A stretch of DNA of 64,000 nucleotides from Sinotaia quadrata. Lineage: Eukaryota > Mollusca > Gastropoda > Architaenioglossa > Viviparidae. How positions within the stretch are numbered: position 1 is the stretch's first letter; each line of letters opens with the position of its first letter. Below the pieces are notes generated by a model. That model worked only from the letters and a program-made list of their open reading frames with translations, did not search any database and was not told the origin of the DNA. The position numbers were made by a program, and so were the translations under genes. Below are positions 11,140 through 21,606 of the stretch, piece after piece. Location of the stretch: the NCBI GenBank assembly GCA_028829895.1, contig CM054181.1:117275860-117339859 (forward strand), written 5' to 3'.

Positions 11140-11690
11140 GTTTGGCTTAAGAGTCACGTATATTCACACTGATACACACTCGTTTGGTAGACAAAAGACT
11201 CATATATAAAGAATGAGACATACTTCTTTATATGCAGATAAAGGACTCGTATATAAACACTGATTTCCTTTAGATGTAGACAAAAGACTCGTAAATAAAC
11301 AATGACACACAGGCTATCCCTTTTGATGTAGACAAAAGACTCGTAACTAAACAATGACACACAGGCTATCCCTTTTGATGTAGACAAAAGACTCGTAACT
11401 AAACAATGACACACAGGCTATCCCTTTTGATGTAGACAAAAGACTCGTAAATAAACAATGACACACAGGCTATCCCTTTTGAGTAGACAAAAGACTCATA
11501 CATATAAACAATGACTCATATCTCTTTTGGTGTAGACAAAAGGTTTATATATATCAACAATGACACGTATCCCTTAATGTAGTCAAAAGACACATATGTA
11601 AACAATGACACAAATCCTTTTTGTTGTGGACAAAGAACTCGTATATAAATACTGATTCAAACGGCTTTTGGCCTAGACAAAGACATTCAC
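11140..11690. repeat. 52-bp minisatellite, about 9 copies
   Basis: Central units contain GTAGACAAAAGACTCGTAA and ACAATGACACACAGGCTATC with an exact 52-bp period. Flanking units degrade progressively on both sides. The 86-codon minus-strand frame is an artefact. Confidence 0.95.
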
Positions 11691-13584
11691 ACTAACTCCG
11701 TTGAGTCTAGACTATGTGAATTAAAACTACGCGGCGTGTTTTTCAGATTTCAACGGATGGGCGTGGCGCTTGCAGAAATGGAATGTGCTCTTTTTGCTAT
11801 TGATTCGAAGTACTACACACACAACCCAATCCTGTCAGCACTTGGAAAACTACTGATAGCTCGACCTTGACCCATTGTCTACGCTCGTGACCATGCAAGC
11901 TACACGCTACACGCTAACTGTGAGGTTACAGTTGATTTTTCTTTTCTTTTGTTTTTAAAAATTGAGATGTACTGATTAGAAATGTACACATGGCAGGCCA
12001 TCTACATGCTTTCTATGGTATGCCCTCTTTACCTTTGCAATGGTATGCTGACCTCTGACCTATGGCATGCTCTCTGAGGCGAGGACTAAAGTGTATTAAA
12101 AAATAAAATGATGGTTTGTATCGTATCGGGAAATGCAACGTAGATTGTGGTATATATGCTGGACACTACAACATATAAAATATTCTGTGTTGAAATCCAA
12201 ATGCACTGTGCAAATATGTTGTTAAGGAGCCGGTCAAAATATATTACATCTAAAAACCGTGACTGGAAATATTATAACACATTTTAAAAATGCGATTGTA
12301 AATAATTTAGTTTTTTGTTGTTTGCTGTGTTTATTTTTCGATTCTGTTATTTTAAAAATAATCAACCTTTATTTGAAATGGAGACGAGATAAAAAAAAAT
12401 GGTGTTCGACCTTTGTGGGATTCCATGAAACGACTTACGGATCATACATGCATTCACAACCAGGACTGTAAACAACGGTTAAAGGGATTATCTCCTCTAA
12501 ATTAACACGTTCAAATTGCAGATGATTTGAAAATAATATGTGTTGATAACTACTGCTTAAATATTTAACCTCACATCAATCTGTTGTGATTCAAATGTGA
12601 CTGCCCTGTGCACGGAAGTTTCCAAATAGTCTGGTTGAGGTAAAATAATACAACGCCCCTCCCCCCCCGTCTAAGATGCACTAACTGTTGCCTTGACAAT
12701 ATAAAGAGATTGACTTCAGTTACGTGACTCTGAAGTCAATGATTTTAATACACATGGACTAACTGTACTGGCAGCCCAAGGACAGGAACGTAAATGTAAT
12801 TTTTTCCCGCATATTACTAATCTATATTGGCCTTCAGTCACGAAAAAAATGTTTTTTCTTCCCTCGTCATATTTAATACGTCACGATAGAGGTGACGTTG
12901 TTATAGAGTTTCAAACACCGCTCTGAAATTATAGCAGTTTGAGGTTTTTTCGACTCCTCCACCCACACCCTAGCTCTTTGTCTTTATCATTATAAAAAAA
13001 AAGTGCTTAGAAATGTTATTGCTATGAAGTGCTACCCCACCATCAAAATTTATTTCTTATTTATCTAATGAAAATGAAAGCTTATAAGGGAATGAACTAA
13101 CAAAAATACTGATTTAGGTCGTCATAGTTATCTCCTCTTGAATATAATTGACATCTGTTAGGTGACTGTTAATGGTGGACTCTACCCGTTATGTTACTGC
13201 ATTATTCTGGCGGACTCTGTGCACTCAGAGTAAGAGAGGAATTTCTCTTATAAAGGCAAGAACGCTTAGAGAAAAAAATCGAATATACTGAGTAGTGAAA
13301 ACGACTATAATTTCTTTGAGAAAGTCGCCCAGTCTGAAGACTTATTATTGCTTAGTTTCCAGCCCTAGTATATTAATACTTTTGTAATGCTACGTCTGCA
13401 AACTAGACCGATGTCAATAAAGGTCAATGCTTAGCCCACTTATATTTATTCTGTTGTAGAGCTAAATGTGCAATCTAGATCGATGTCAATATAGGTCAGC
13501 ACCCAGCATTCCATGCTGCTGTTGTTGTACAGCAATGGCATGGCTGCAAAGTGAAACTGCATGATGGAAAATCAAGAACTATAG
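11691..13584. other. Longest unique spacer of the left part, no gene recognised
   Basis: About 1.9 kb without tandem structure. It has A-runs near 12990 and 12393 and a C-run at about 12661-12668. The 70-codon ORF at 12259-12471 has a hydrophobic stretch but no domain I recognise. TTATCTCCTCT-type words occur near 12489 and 13128. Confidence 0.5.
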
Positions 13585-13900
13585 CATAGTGCCAGGTTTA
13601 TTATGAACTATAGCATAGTGCCACTTTAATTATGAACTATAGCATAGTGCCAGTTTTATTATGAACATGGTGCCAGTGATTTTATCATGAATTATGATAT
13701 TGTGCCAGAGAATTTTACCGTGAATTATGACATGGTACCAGAGATTTTATTATGAATTATGACAAGGTGCCAGAAACGATTTATGGCATGGTGTCAGAGA
13801 TTTTATAATGAATTATGGCATAGTTCCAGATACTTAATCAAGAACTGTACTCGGTGCCAGAATTTAATCATGAACCCTAGCATGGTACCAGGACTTTAGA
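13585..13900. repeat. About 32-bp minisatellite, about 10 copies
   Basis: Words ATTATGAACTATAGCATAGT and GTGCCAG(A/T)TTTTA recur with steadily increasing divergence towards the right. Confidence 0.88.
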
Positions 13901-14104
13901 AACCTTTTGTGCTCAGCCAAGAAATTATAACTCTTGAGGTTCTAGAATACATATGCTGACTTAAATTCCTCACCTAATTGTGGCATCTGAAATGTTCTTG
14001 ATCTGCTTAGCTTAAGGGTCACAAGATATAATTGTACTACCGTCATGAAATTAATCATATGAATTCATGAAACGTCACCTGGTGTGTTCTGGTTTCGTTT
14101 TGCT

Positions 14105-14245
14105 ACTCTTTCATATAAGGTAGTAAATCTTGTGTGTTTTAGTTTTACCCTGTCAGATAAGGTACATGTCTTGTGTGTTTTAGTTTTACCCTGTCGGATA
14201 AGGTACATGTCTTGTGTGTTTTAGTTTTACCCTGTCACAGAAGAT
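14105..14245. repeat. 41-bp minisatellite, 3-4 copies
   Basis: Units contain GATAAGGTACATGTCTTGTG and TTTTAGTTTTACCCTGTC. The middle copies are nearly identical. Confidence 0.9.
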
Positions 14246-14394
14246 GACAATTGTACTTTTTTTTGCTAGGGGCACTGCACTAATGAACACTGTAAACATT
14301 CTCCTCAGCTACACTCTCAGCATCTTAAACTACTCTGTTTAATGTTTGTTTGTGTTATAGCTTAAATAACAGTCTTCTAATATACTCACTCATT

Positions 14395-14625
14395 GCAGAG
14401 GACACAGCAACTAAATTAACAGTAATGTCATAAACAGAGCAAAGGAAAACACACCGACAAACTCACTGAGTACAATTCAACAACAACGTCCTAAACAGAG
14501 TTAAGGGGACATACTGAGTACAGAATTCAAAAGTAATGTCCTCAACAGAGGAAAAAAAGGGACATACGCACTGAGAGCAGAGTTCAAAAGTAATGTCCTC
14601 AACAGAATCAAGGGGAACACACCTC
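14395..14625. repeat. About 57-62-bp minisatellite, 4 diverged copies
   Basis: Recurring words are AAAAGTAATGTCCTCAACAG, AAGGGGA and CACACTGAG-like segments. Internal A-runs vary in length. Confidence 0.8.
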
Positions 14626-15655
14626 TGGAACTGCCAAACCAATCCAATTACAAAGCTACATTCATTGTAATGGGGAACTCAAACGTCATGGTAGCCAACT
14701 CCGCAATTCCCAGCGCGTTGTGGTCTCCAGGACCACACCTAGACAATTTAGATGAATTTGTAGTTCTCTCCCCTTGAGAGCTCTCTGACTGGCCAGCAGG
14801 AGGGCAGCTCGCCTCCTAAAGTAATTAGCAAACATCAGACGTCATTAATTATTCAGGAAGGCGGATCAGTTGGCAGGCCAGGTCATTCCTTTGAGACGCT
14901 ATAACGTCCCCAATTTAATATTGGCCGCCATTGTTGACAACACTTTCAAGATGGCGGTTGCAGAAATTCAGGAATAAAGAAGATCGATTCATAATCCTAT
15001 TACATTGCGAGTTAGTTTGTAGCCGTTAGAATGGAAAGTTAAATTAAAGGACAATGGTGTTCAATATCAACACACACTTTGTTCTCCTCTTTCCCTCTCT
15101 TGAGCACGAGATCTCAAGTCTTTTGATGAAGTCATTGAAGATCTGACTTTCTTGCAAATAGCTTGTCTGTCAATTTAATTTTGAAAGAACTCTTCTGATG
15201 TTCAGAATTCGCTGACATTTAGAATGAAATATACATCTCGTGTATCAATGCGAGATGACAGTGATAAAACGATAATACTACGTCTGCCGCTACTATTGAC
15301 CACACAAAAAGAACTGAGATGAAAGAGAACAAGACGACGATTTAAATAACTTAAATAAATTTTATTTAGTTAGTGTGCTTTCGTATTTGCAAATGTGTTA
15401 ATTGCCAGTAAACAGGTGAAGTTTATGGGGCAGTTTTAAATAGCACGAATACATAGAACGGTAATAAGAGTTATGTTGTAAATCACGTAAAGTCATTTGG
15501 ATTATATTAATGAAATAGTTTAAAATCGGCATGCAATATTTCCGAGGAATTAATGGAACCTTTATATAGAATAAAGAGTTTTATGAATTTGGCATTTGAA
15601 ACTTCTTATATTTATCTCACAGCATAATCGATACTGTTTCAATCGCTATTGCTTT
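14626..15655. other. Unique spacer, no gene recognised
   Basis: About 1 kb of unique sequence. A short inverted repeat, GCCGCCATTG and AAGATGGCGG, lies at 14924-14956. There is no ORF or RNA signature. Confidence 0.5.
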
Positions 15656-16190
15656 TCAGACAATGTGTTTTTGTAGTTTCAGTTGGCACCTGTTGATTGG
15701 GCAACATTCCTTTTACAGTTGTAAGTTGGCAGTGTTGATTGGGCGACATTCCTTTTACAGTTGTAAGTTGGCAGTGCTGACTGGGTGACATTCCTTTTAC
15801 AGTTGTAAGTTGGCAGTGTTGATTGGGTGACACTATTCTTACAGTATTAACTTGGCAGTGTTTGATTGGGTGATATTATTATTACAGTTTTAAGTAGGCA
15901 ATGTTGATAAAGTGACATTATTCTTACAGTTTTAAGTGGGAAGTGTTGATTGGGTGACATCATTTTTACAATTTAAGTAGGCAGTTTTTATTGGGTAACA
16001 TTATTCTTACAGAAGTAGGCAGTTTTTGATTGGGTGATATTATTCTTACAGTTTTAAGTCGGTAATTTTGACGTGGTGATATTATTCGTATAGTTTTAAG
16101 TTGGCAATATTGATTGGTGACATTATTCACACAGTATTAAGTTGGCAATGTTGGCGAGGTGACATTTTGGTAATGTTTATTTGTGTTGAT
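15656..16190. repeat. 42-bp minisatellite, about 12 copies
   Basis: Left units (15700-15830) are nearly identical and contain TTTTACAGTTGTAAGTTGGC and GTGTTGATTGGG; right units are more diverged. The 42-bp period is 14 codons, which explains the 64-codon minus-strand frame with a repeated PNQHCQLTTVKG block. Confidence 0.94.
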
Positions 16191-17334
16191 ATTGTTGAGG
16201 CAGGTTTAAGTCAGTAATTCCTTTTGTGCAGTTTAACTGATGCAAAGTGAACTCAGCAATTTTAATGAATATTACATATTTTAATATAAATGGTGTTGTT
16301 AGGGACGCAGTGTTACAGAACAGTCAAGAAAGGGATGCAGTGTTAAAGAACAGTTTACATAAAATATTATTGTTTGAATTTTGAATTCTCTCGCTCTATT
16401 AAAATAATTATTTTACAGACTCTGTCATATAACTATTTTATGATGTAAGTTTGTCGTTTTCATTCTATTCAGCTGTTATTTGATCTGTTCTTTATTTCCA
16501 TAATTTCCATATAACTATTCTTTTAAAAAAAGTTCTTTAATGCCATATAATTGTTTTTCATCATGTTTACAAAGATATCATGCTTACAAAGACATTCATA
16601 CAAATACATCCTGCTTACAAAGACATCTTGCTTAGAAACTAACAAACGGAAGCCAGTGTACTTGTACATTTTATTTTATGATTTGGTGGAGCTTGGGTCT
16701 CAGTAACCATAACGACTGAAGAGTCGCGGACGTTTTCCCAAATCCCTCTTGAGGCGAAAACTAACACAACTGCCAAACGCGTCCTTACTCAAGGATATGG
16801 ACTGCACGGATGGGCGATAAAGCAGATTCTTGAATAGATAACTGTGAACGCTAAGTTCCGTTGAGTGTTAAGAAAGAAAAAAGTGCCCCCAAAATTAACC
16901 CCGAAACCGCATTTCTTTCTCAACACCAAAATAATTAACTCCTAAACCACAGCTCTTTGTCAACCAGTATAGCTTTGTGTCCCCTTTCCCCAAGGCATTT
17001 ACGACTGTCCGTGAAATCAGCAAAGATTTGGAATGGCCTTACAGTCCAAACTATAAAGAAAATGGAGAAAATCTGTACAATCAACAAAAGTTCGTTGAAC
17101 CCAAAATAAAACAAATAGTTAAGTACAGTTGCAGGATATTAGCAAATTAATAACGGACATGATAGTTTTAAGAGTATTTGTTAATATGATTAGAAATATA
17201 ACAATTTTCAAATATAAAAGAATAAAATTAAGTACTGAAAAAATAGTTTCTAAGCCAGTAATGGCCACACTTCTCGGGTTAATTATAAATATAGCTATGG
17301 AAATTCAAAACTAATATCATCCATTATATAAGAT
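16191..17334. other. Unique AT-rich spacer, no gene recognised
   Basis: It contains minor local duplications near 16310-16350 (AAGGGATGCAGTGTTA-like) and 16565-16630 (CTTACAAAGACAT). I could not support any coding exon. Confidence 0.5.
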
Positions 17335-17391
17335 ATTATTATATAACAATATATATATATATATATAGAGAGAGAATGGTATGTATATATA

Positions 17392-17433
<42 letters not shown>

Positions 17434-17473
17434 AGGCGGACAAAGAGAAAGAGGGAGAAACAAAGAGAGAGAC

Positions 17474-17552
<79 letters not shown>

Positions 17553-17596
17553 GAGCATGAGACAGAGCGAGAGAACGAGGCAAGGAGAGAAACAAG
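17335..17596. repeat. (AT)n and (GA)n microsatellite complex
   Basis: TA repeats near 17349-17365 lead into long GA runs at about 17397-17427 and 17477-17547 with short interruptions. The plus strand is almost purely purine there. Ser/Leu-only ORFs on the minus strand are artefacts. Confidence 0.97.
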
Positions 17597-17599
17597 AGA

Positions 17600-18360
17600 T
17601 CTAGATTGTATTTAGCATTCCATCATTCTCTTCCACCATTCTCTAGATTGTATTTAGCAATCCGCCATTCTCTAGATTGTATTTGGCATTCCACCATTCT
17701 CTAGATTGTATTTAGCAATCCGCCATTCTCTAGATTGTATTTGGCATTCCATCATTCTCTTCCACCATTCTCTAGATTGTATTTGGCATTCCACCATTCT
17801 CTAGATTGTATTTAGCAATCCGCCATTCTCTAGATTGTATTTAGCAATCCGCCATTCTCTAGATTGTATTTAGCAATCCGCCATTCTCTAGATTGTATTT
17901 GGCATTCCATCATTCTCTAGATTGTATTTGGCATTCCATCATTCTCTTCCACCATTCTCTAGATTGTATTTAGCAATCCGCCATTCTCTTCCACCATTCT
18001 CTAGATTGTATTTGGCATTCCATCATTCTCTTCCACCATTCTCTAGATTGTATTTAGCAATCCGCCATTCTCTAGATTGTATTTGGCATTCCATCATTCT
18101 CTTCCACCATTCTCTAGATTGTATTTAGCAATCCGCCATTCTCTAGATTGTATTTGGCATTCCACCATTCTCTAGATTGTATTTGGCATTCCAACATTCT
18201 CTAGATTGTATTTGGCATTCCACCATTCTCTTCCACCATTCTCTAGATTGTATTTGGTATTCCTTCAGTCATTAGATTGTATAAATTGTATTCTTTCAGT
18301 CATTAGATTGTATAAATTACATTCCATCAGCCGCTAGATTGTATTTTGCATTCTGTCCGC
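17600..18360. repeat. 30-bp minisatellite with a 43-bp variant, about 19-20 copies
   Basis: Every unit contains CTCTAGATTGTATTT followed by one of two blocks, AGCAATCCGCCATT or GGCATTCCA(C/T)CATT. Some units carry an extra 13-bp TCTCTTCCACCAT segment. The three unit types are interspersed. The last units (from about 18255) decay into TTCAGTCATTAGATTGTAT. Confidence 0.96.
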
Positions 18361-18754
18361 CCTTTCTTCAGTCACCTGAATGCATTTTCTTTCGCAATTA
18401 AAAAAATGGGTCAGATAAGACTTTTAAAATTCCTGGGGGAGGATTATAGTCTTCTTTCTTGTAAACATCTTTCTTTCTTGCCGTAATTTCATTTTAATTT
18501 TTACACAGTATTAGCCCCTTTCCTTTCTTTGGAATTTCATTGTCTCCCTTTTTACATTCTTATTGCATTCCATACAACCGCTTGCCTTCTCTGCCCACGC
18601 GGATAAGACATATTTGTAAGTTCTACTGGAAAGCAAAAATCAAATTGTCTGACTTTGTCAACACGCTCATATTTTGTAGCCATCGATTACAATGTGAATT
18701 ATCTTCATTTTCCTTGATTGACTGAGAGTAATATAAAATAGTGAATTAGTGTTA
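18361..18754. other. Unique spacer, no gene seen
   Basis: T-rich unique sequence. The 61-codon ORF at 18540-18725 has no recognisable domain. Confidence 0.55.
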
Positions 18755-19308
18755 TACACGACTGAGTGTTCTTGATTGAAACGCATGTTTGACTGCCGTT
18801 TTTGACTGATTCATTTGTTTGAGTGTTGTTTTTGACTGAAACACATCACTGAGTGTCATTCTTGACTGATACACACGATCGAGTGTTGTTCTTCGACTGA
18901 TACATACGCTCGAGTATTGTTCTTTGACTGATATACATGATCGAGTGTTGTTCTTTGACTGATATACATGATTGAGTGTTGTTCTTTGACTGATATACAT
19001 GATTGAGTGTTGTTCTTTGACTGATATACATGATTGAGTGTTGTTCTTTGACTGATATACATGAATGAGTGTTGTTCTTTGACTGATACATATCATCAAG
19101 TGTTGTTCGTGACTGATATACATGATTTAGCTTTGTTCTGGACTAATACAAATGTCTGAGTATTTTTTGTTTTGGCTGATACTCAGGTCTGAGTACTGAT
19201 ACCGTGAATGAGTGTTGTTCTTGACTAATGTGCATGTCTGAATGTTATTCTTGATTGATATACATAGTTGAGTATTGTTCTTGACTGATATACATAACTG
19301 GTTGTTGT
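18755..19308. repeat. 31-bp minisatellite, left half, interrupted by the LTR element
   Basis: Units contain GTGTTGTTCTTTGACTGATA followed by TACATGATTGA. The centre (18930-19080) is homogeneous and the edges are diverged. The last five bases, GTTGT, are the left target-site duplication; the array resumes at 27014. Confidence 0.95.
19304..19308. repeat. Target-site duplication GTTGT, left copy
   Basis: It abuts the TG end of the 5' LTR and is repeated at 27009-27013. Five-bp duplications are usual for Ty3/Gypsy-type integration. Confidence 0.93.
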
Positions 19309-20995
19309 TGTGACGATGTGTGACAAATTCTGTGTCATGACCTCGTGACCCAATTGCTCGTTTCAAAATTAAATTTTTGAACGGACCTTTGTTGAAATTC
19401 ACCCGTGATACATCAGTATCTAGAAGCTTCTAGCAAGGTCGGATTGTTGCATAACTTTAGGCCAGTGTCCAGCACCTTCGAGATCAACAACATACCACGT
19501 GAACGGTCACGTGATGCGTTCAATGCAGTTTCATAAAAATAATCATAAGGCGCCAAAACACTCACTCACTCACAGACCGGCAGACACACAAGGCAGCTTT
19601 AACATTAGCTCCGTCCCGCCGCCATACCAGAGTCGTAAGAGAGTCGAAGATGAACCCGCGCTAGAGCAGTAAATCTACTTTTAAGAGGTAACAATAACAC
19701 GTCTACTTCTTACAGTATCTATTGCATTTATTGATTGTATTTTGTAATTGAATTGACGTATGTATTTTGTGCAGCTTAGCGCTATTTTAGCCAAAGCACG
19801 TGTTTCGATGTAAAGGGACAAATCTAAAAGTTATTGTATATAAATTATTGTAACCTTTTCTTATCTTTAATTTATATAATCTTAAATTCACTAGTGCCGC
19901 CAGTATGTCTGTGCACGTGGTGAATTCTTCTTTGTAATTCAACTTGTTCTTGCATATAATTTTTCGTGTAAAATTGTAAAGCATTCATGCTTCATTTTGA
20001 ATTAATCCTTTGTGTGAATTCCAATTTTTAATGCTGTAAATATTTGAGAATTCATACGTTCGTGTAACGTTATATGTAACACACACGTGGACCACAATGT
20101 ATATTTAAATATAACCATATTTAAATTGTAAACGACACGATAGTCAAAGATTCTAAATTCAGAACCTTAAACAAAGAAACATGTGCTTGGGTTTTGCGAA
20201 TATAGACGCAAATAGTTACAGAGCCCAAATCCTTTGTTTCAGCCGGGTTCTTCTTATGTTATTCCTCTCTACCTTCGTACTTCTTGAGTCGTACACCGAC
20301 TCGGGCGTCTTCATGACCCATACGTAAAAGTACATCGTGTTAACTACGGTTAACGATCGTCGCAAGTACATTAGCGATGCAGTAATTGAGTGGACATTGA
20401 CTGTTATGCTATGCGGTACTGACGATGAGCCAAAGGATGTGGACCAGTTCTAACCAGTTGAACCCCACATGCGACCAAGAGTGTAGTTAAGTATATCTAC
20501 TAGGGTCCAGAATCAAGTGACTATTTGGCAATAACAGAAAAGCAAATTCTCGTTAGAACTTTTAACCAGGACGGTAAATGAGAGAACAACGCTGTGTAGA
20601 ATTAAGACGTCGTGTCGTAATTAATCGTTGCTGTTAATTGTTAAACTTATTAAATCTATTTCATTTTGTTAAGAACCTCTTTTTGTAGTAAATTTGTATG
20701 CATATAGACCAAAAGACGTGGATTGGATGGGGGCTGTCTGAGCAAAACGAATGACGTAATGAATGCATATGAATCTAAGAGAGTTTTTAACGATTTCCAA
20801 TCTAGCTAATGTACGCAAATTATCAGTTTCGTAAATCTGTGATCTAGACTACAAAGATGCATTTTTAATTTAGTCGAATGATGATTTGAGCAACCAGTCT
20901 GTTTAGGTTAAACGAGAGAGAATTAATTTAAATAGTAAATTAAAGTTCTATAATTTCCTAAGCAGGGTCTTTAAATAAATACTGGAAACGTAACA
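19309..20995 (+). repeat. 5' LTR
   Basis: It is 1687 bp, bounded TG/CA, and matches 25322-27008 base for base as far as I can read. A TATA-like motif and TCACT initiator place the likely start of transcription near 19564, giving a short U3 of about 255 bp and a very long R-U5. AATAAA lies at 20974-20979, near the end. The 65-codon minus-strand frame at 19787-19984 recurs identically in the other LTR and is probably fortuitous. Confidence 0.96.
19496..19568 (+). promoter_or_regulatory. LTR promoter: paired CACGTG boxes, TATA-like box, initiator
   Basis: CACGTG palindromes sit at 19496-19501 and 19508-19513, 6 bp apart. A CATAAAAAT element begins at 19532. TCACT at 19562-19566 has its A (19564) 30 bp after the TATA-like T at 19534. 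The diverged solo LTR keeps one CACGTG box and a TATATA motif about 31 bp before TCACT, which supports function. CACGTG is the classic site of bHLH factors; which factor acts here is unknown. The same sites recur in the 3' LTR at +6013. Confidence 0.6.
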
Positions 20996-21606
20996 AGTGT
21001 GGCCTCGTCATGGGATTGATATGTATTAAATTGTAACATTTTTTATACATAGGGCGTATCATATCTTTAGGAAACGAACATCTGAGAATTGCCAATATTC
21101 TATTGATTCAGGATTGTTGAAATATTTATCTTGCTTTTGTTGTGACATGTGCATGTATTCTTTTGCAGAGTAGCGTGCATGTTTAGTTAATGTTGATATA
21201 TTTAAGCGTAGTTAAATATGTCATGTTAGCTATTGATGATTTATTTAGTATTGTGTTACTGGATACTTCATTGTAAGAGGTCGACGTGTTATACCGCCAG
21301 CTAGGAGAGTTATCGGTAGTAACAGACTTCGGACTATTATATTTAGGGTGCTAAGTATAATGTGTAATGTTGTATGGTCGGAGCCGTGACATTACGAAAG
21401 CCTTGGAGACAACAGATTGTAGCCAAGCAGGTGAACGTGTAACCAACGCGTAATTTATTTCGGAAGGTGTTCTGAATAAATTCAATAATTTTTGTAAGGT
21501 CGTAGCCTAAAAGTTATTGTGGGATAAAAGCGGAGTTTTATCGCCTACGGTTAGATACACAATCACGAGAGATATTTATTGTAGCCAGACGCGCTAAATA
21601 AATAAG
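20996..21606 (+). other. Leader between 5' LTR and ORF
   Basis: This 611-bp untranslated leader has several upstream ATGs and no long frame. It begins with the PBS-like site. A pyrimidine-rich stretch ending TTTTGCAG at 21161-21168 resembles a splice acceptor. With an AG/GTAACA donor-like site at 19687/19688 it could remove most of the upstream-ATG-rich leader; this is inference only. Confidence 0.6.
21000..21019 (+). other. Candidate primer-binding site
   Basis: The site starts TGGCCTCGTCATGGGATT, four bases after the LTR. Its reverse complement ends in CCA and contains AATCCCA, as expected for a tRNA T-loop/T-stem, so it looks like the 3' end of a tRNA. I cannot assign the isoacceptor. The implied discriminator base is G. 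Confidence 0.55.

Noticed and set aside
17295..17595. Ser/Leu-only minus-strand ORFs
   Set aside because: They translate a GA microsatellite; the same holds for 28276-28641 and, for TTTC, 49105-49447.
19787..19984. 65-codon minus-strand ORF present identically in both LTRs
   Set aside because: Its presence in both copies follows from LTR identity. It is short, unrecognised and not evidently maintained in the solo LTR.
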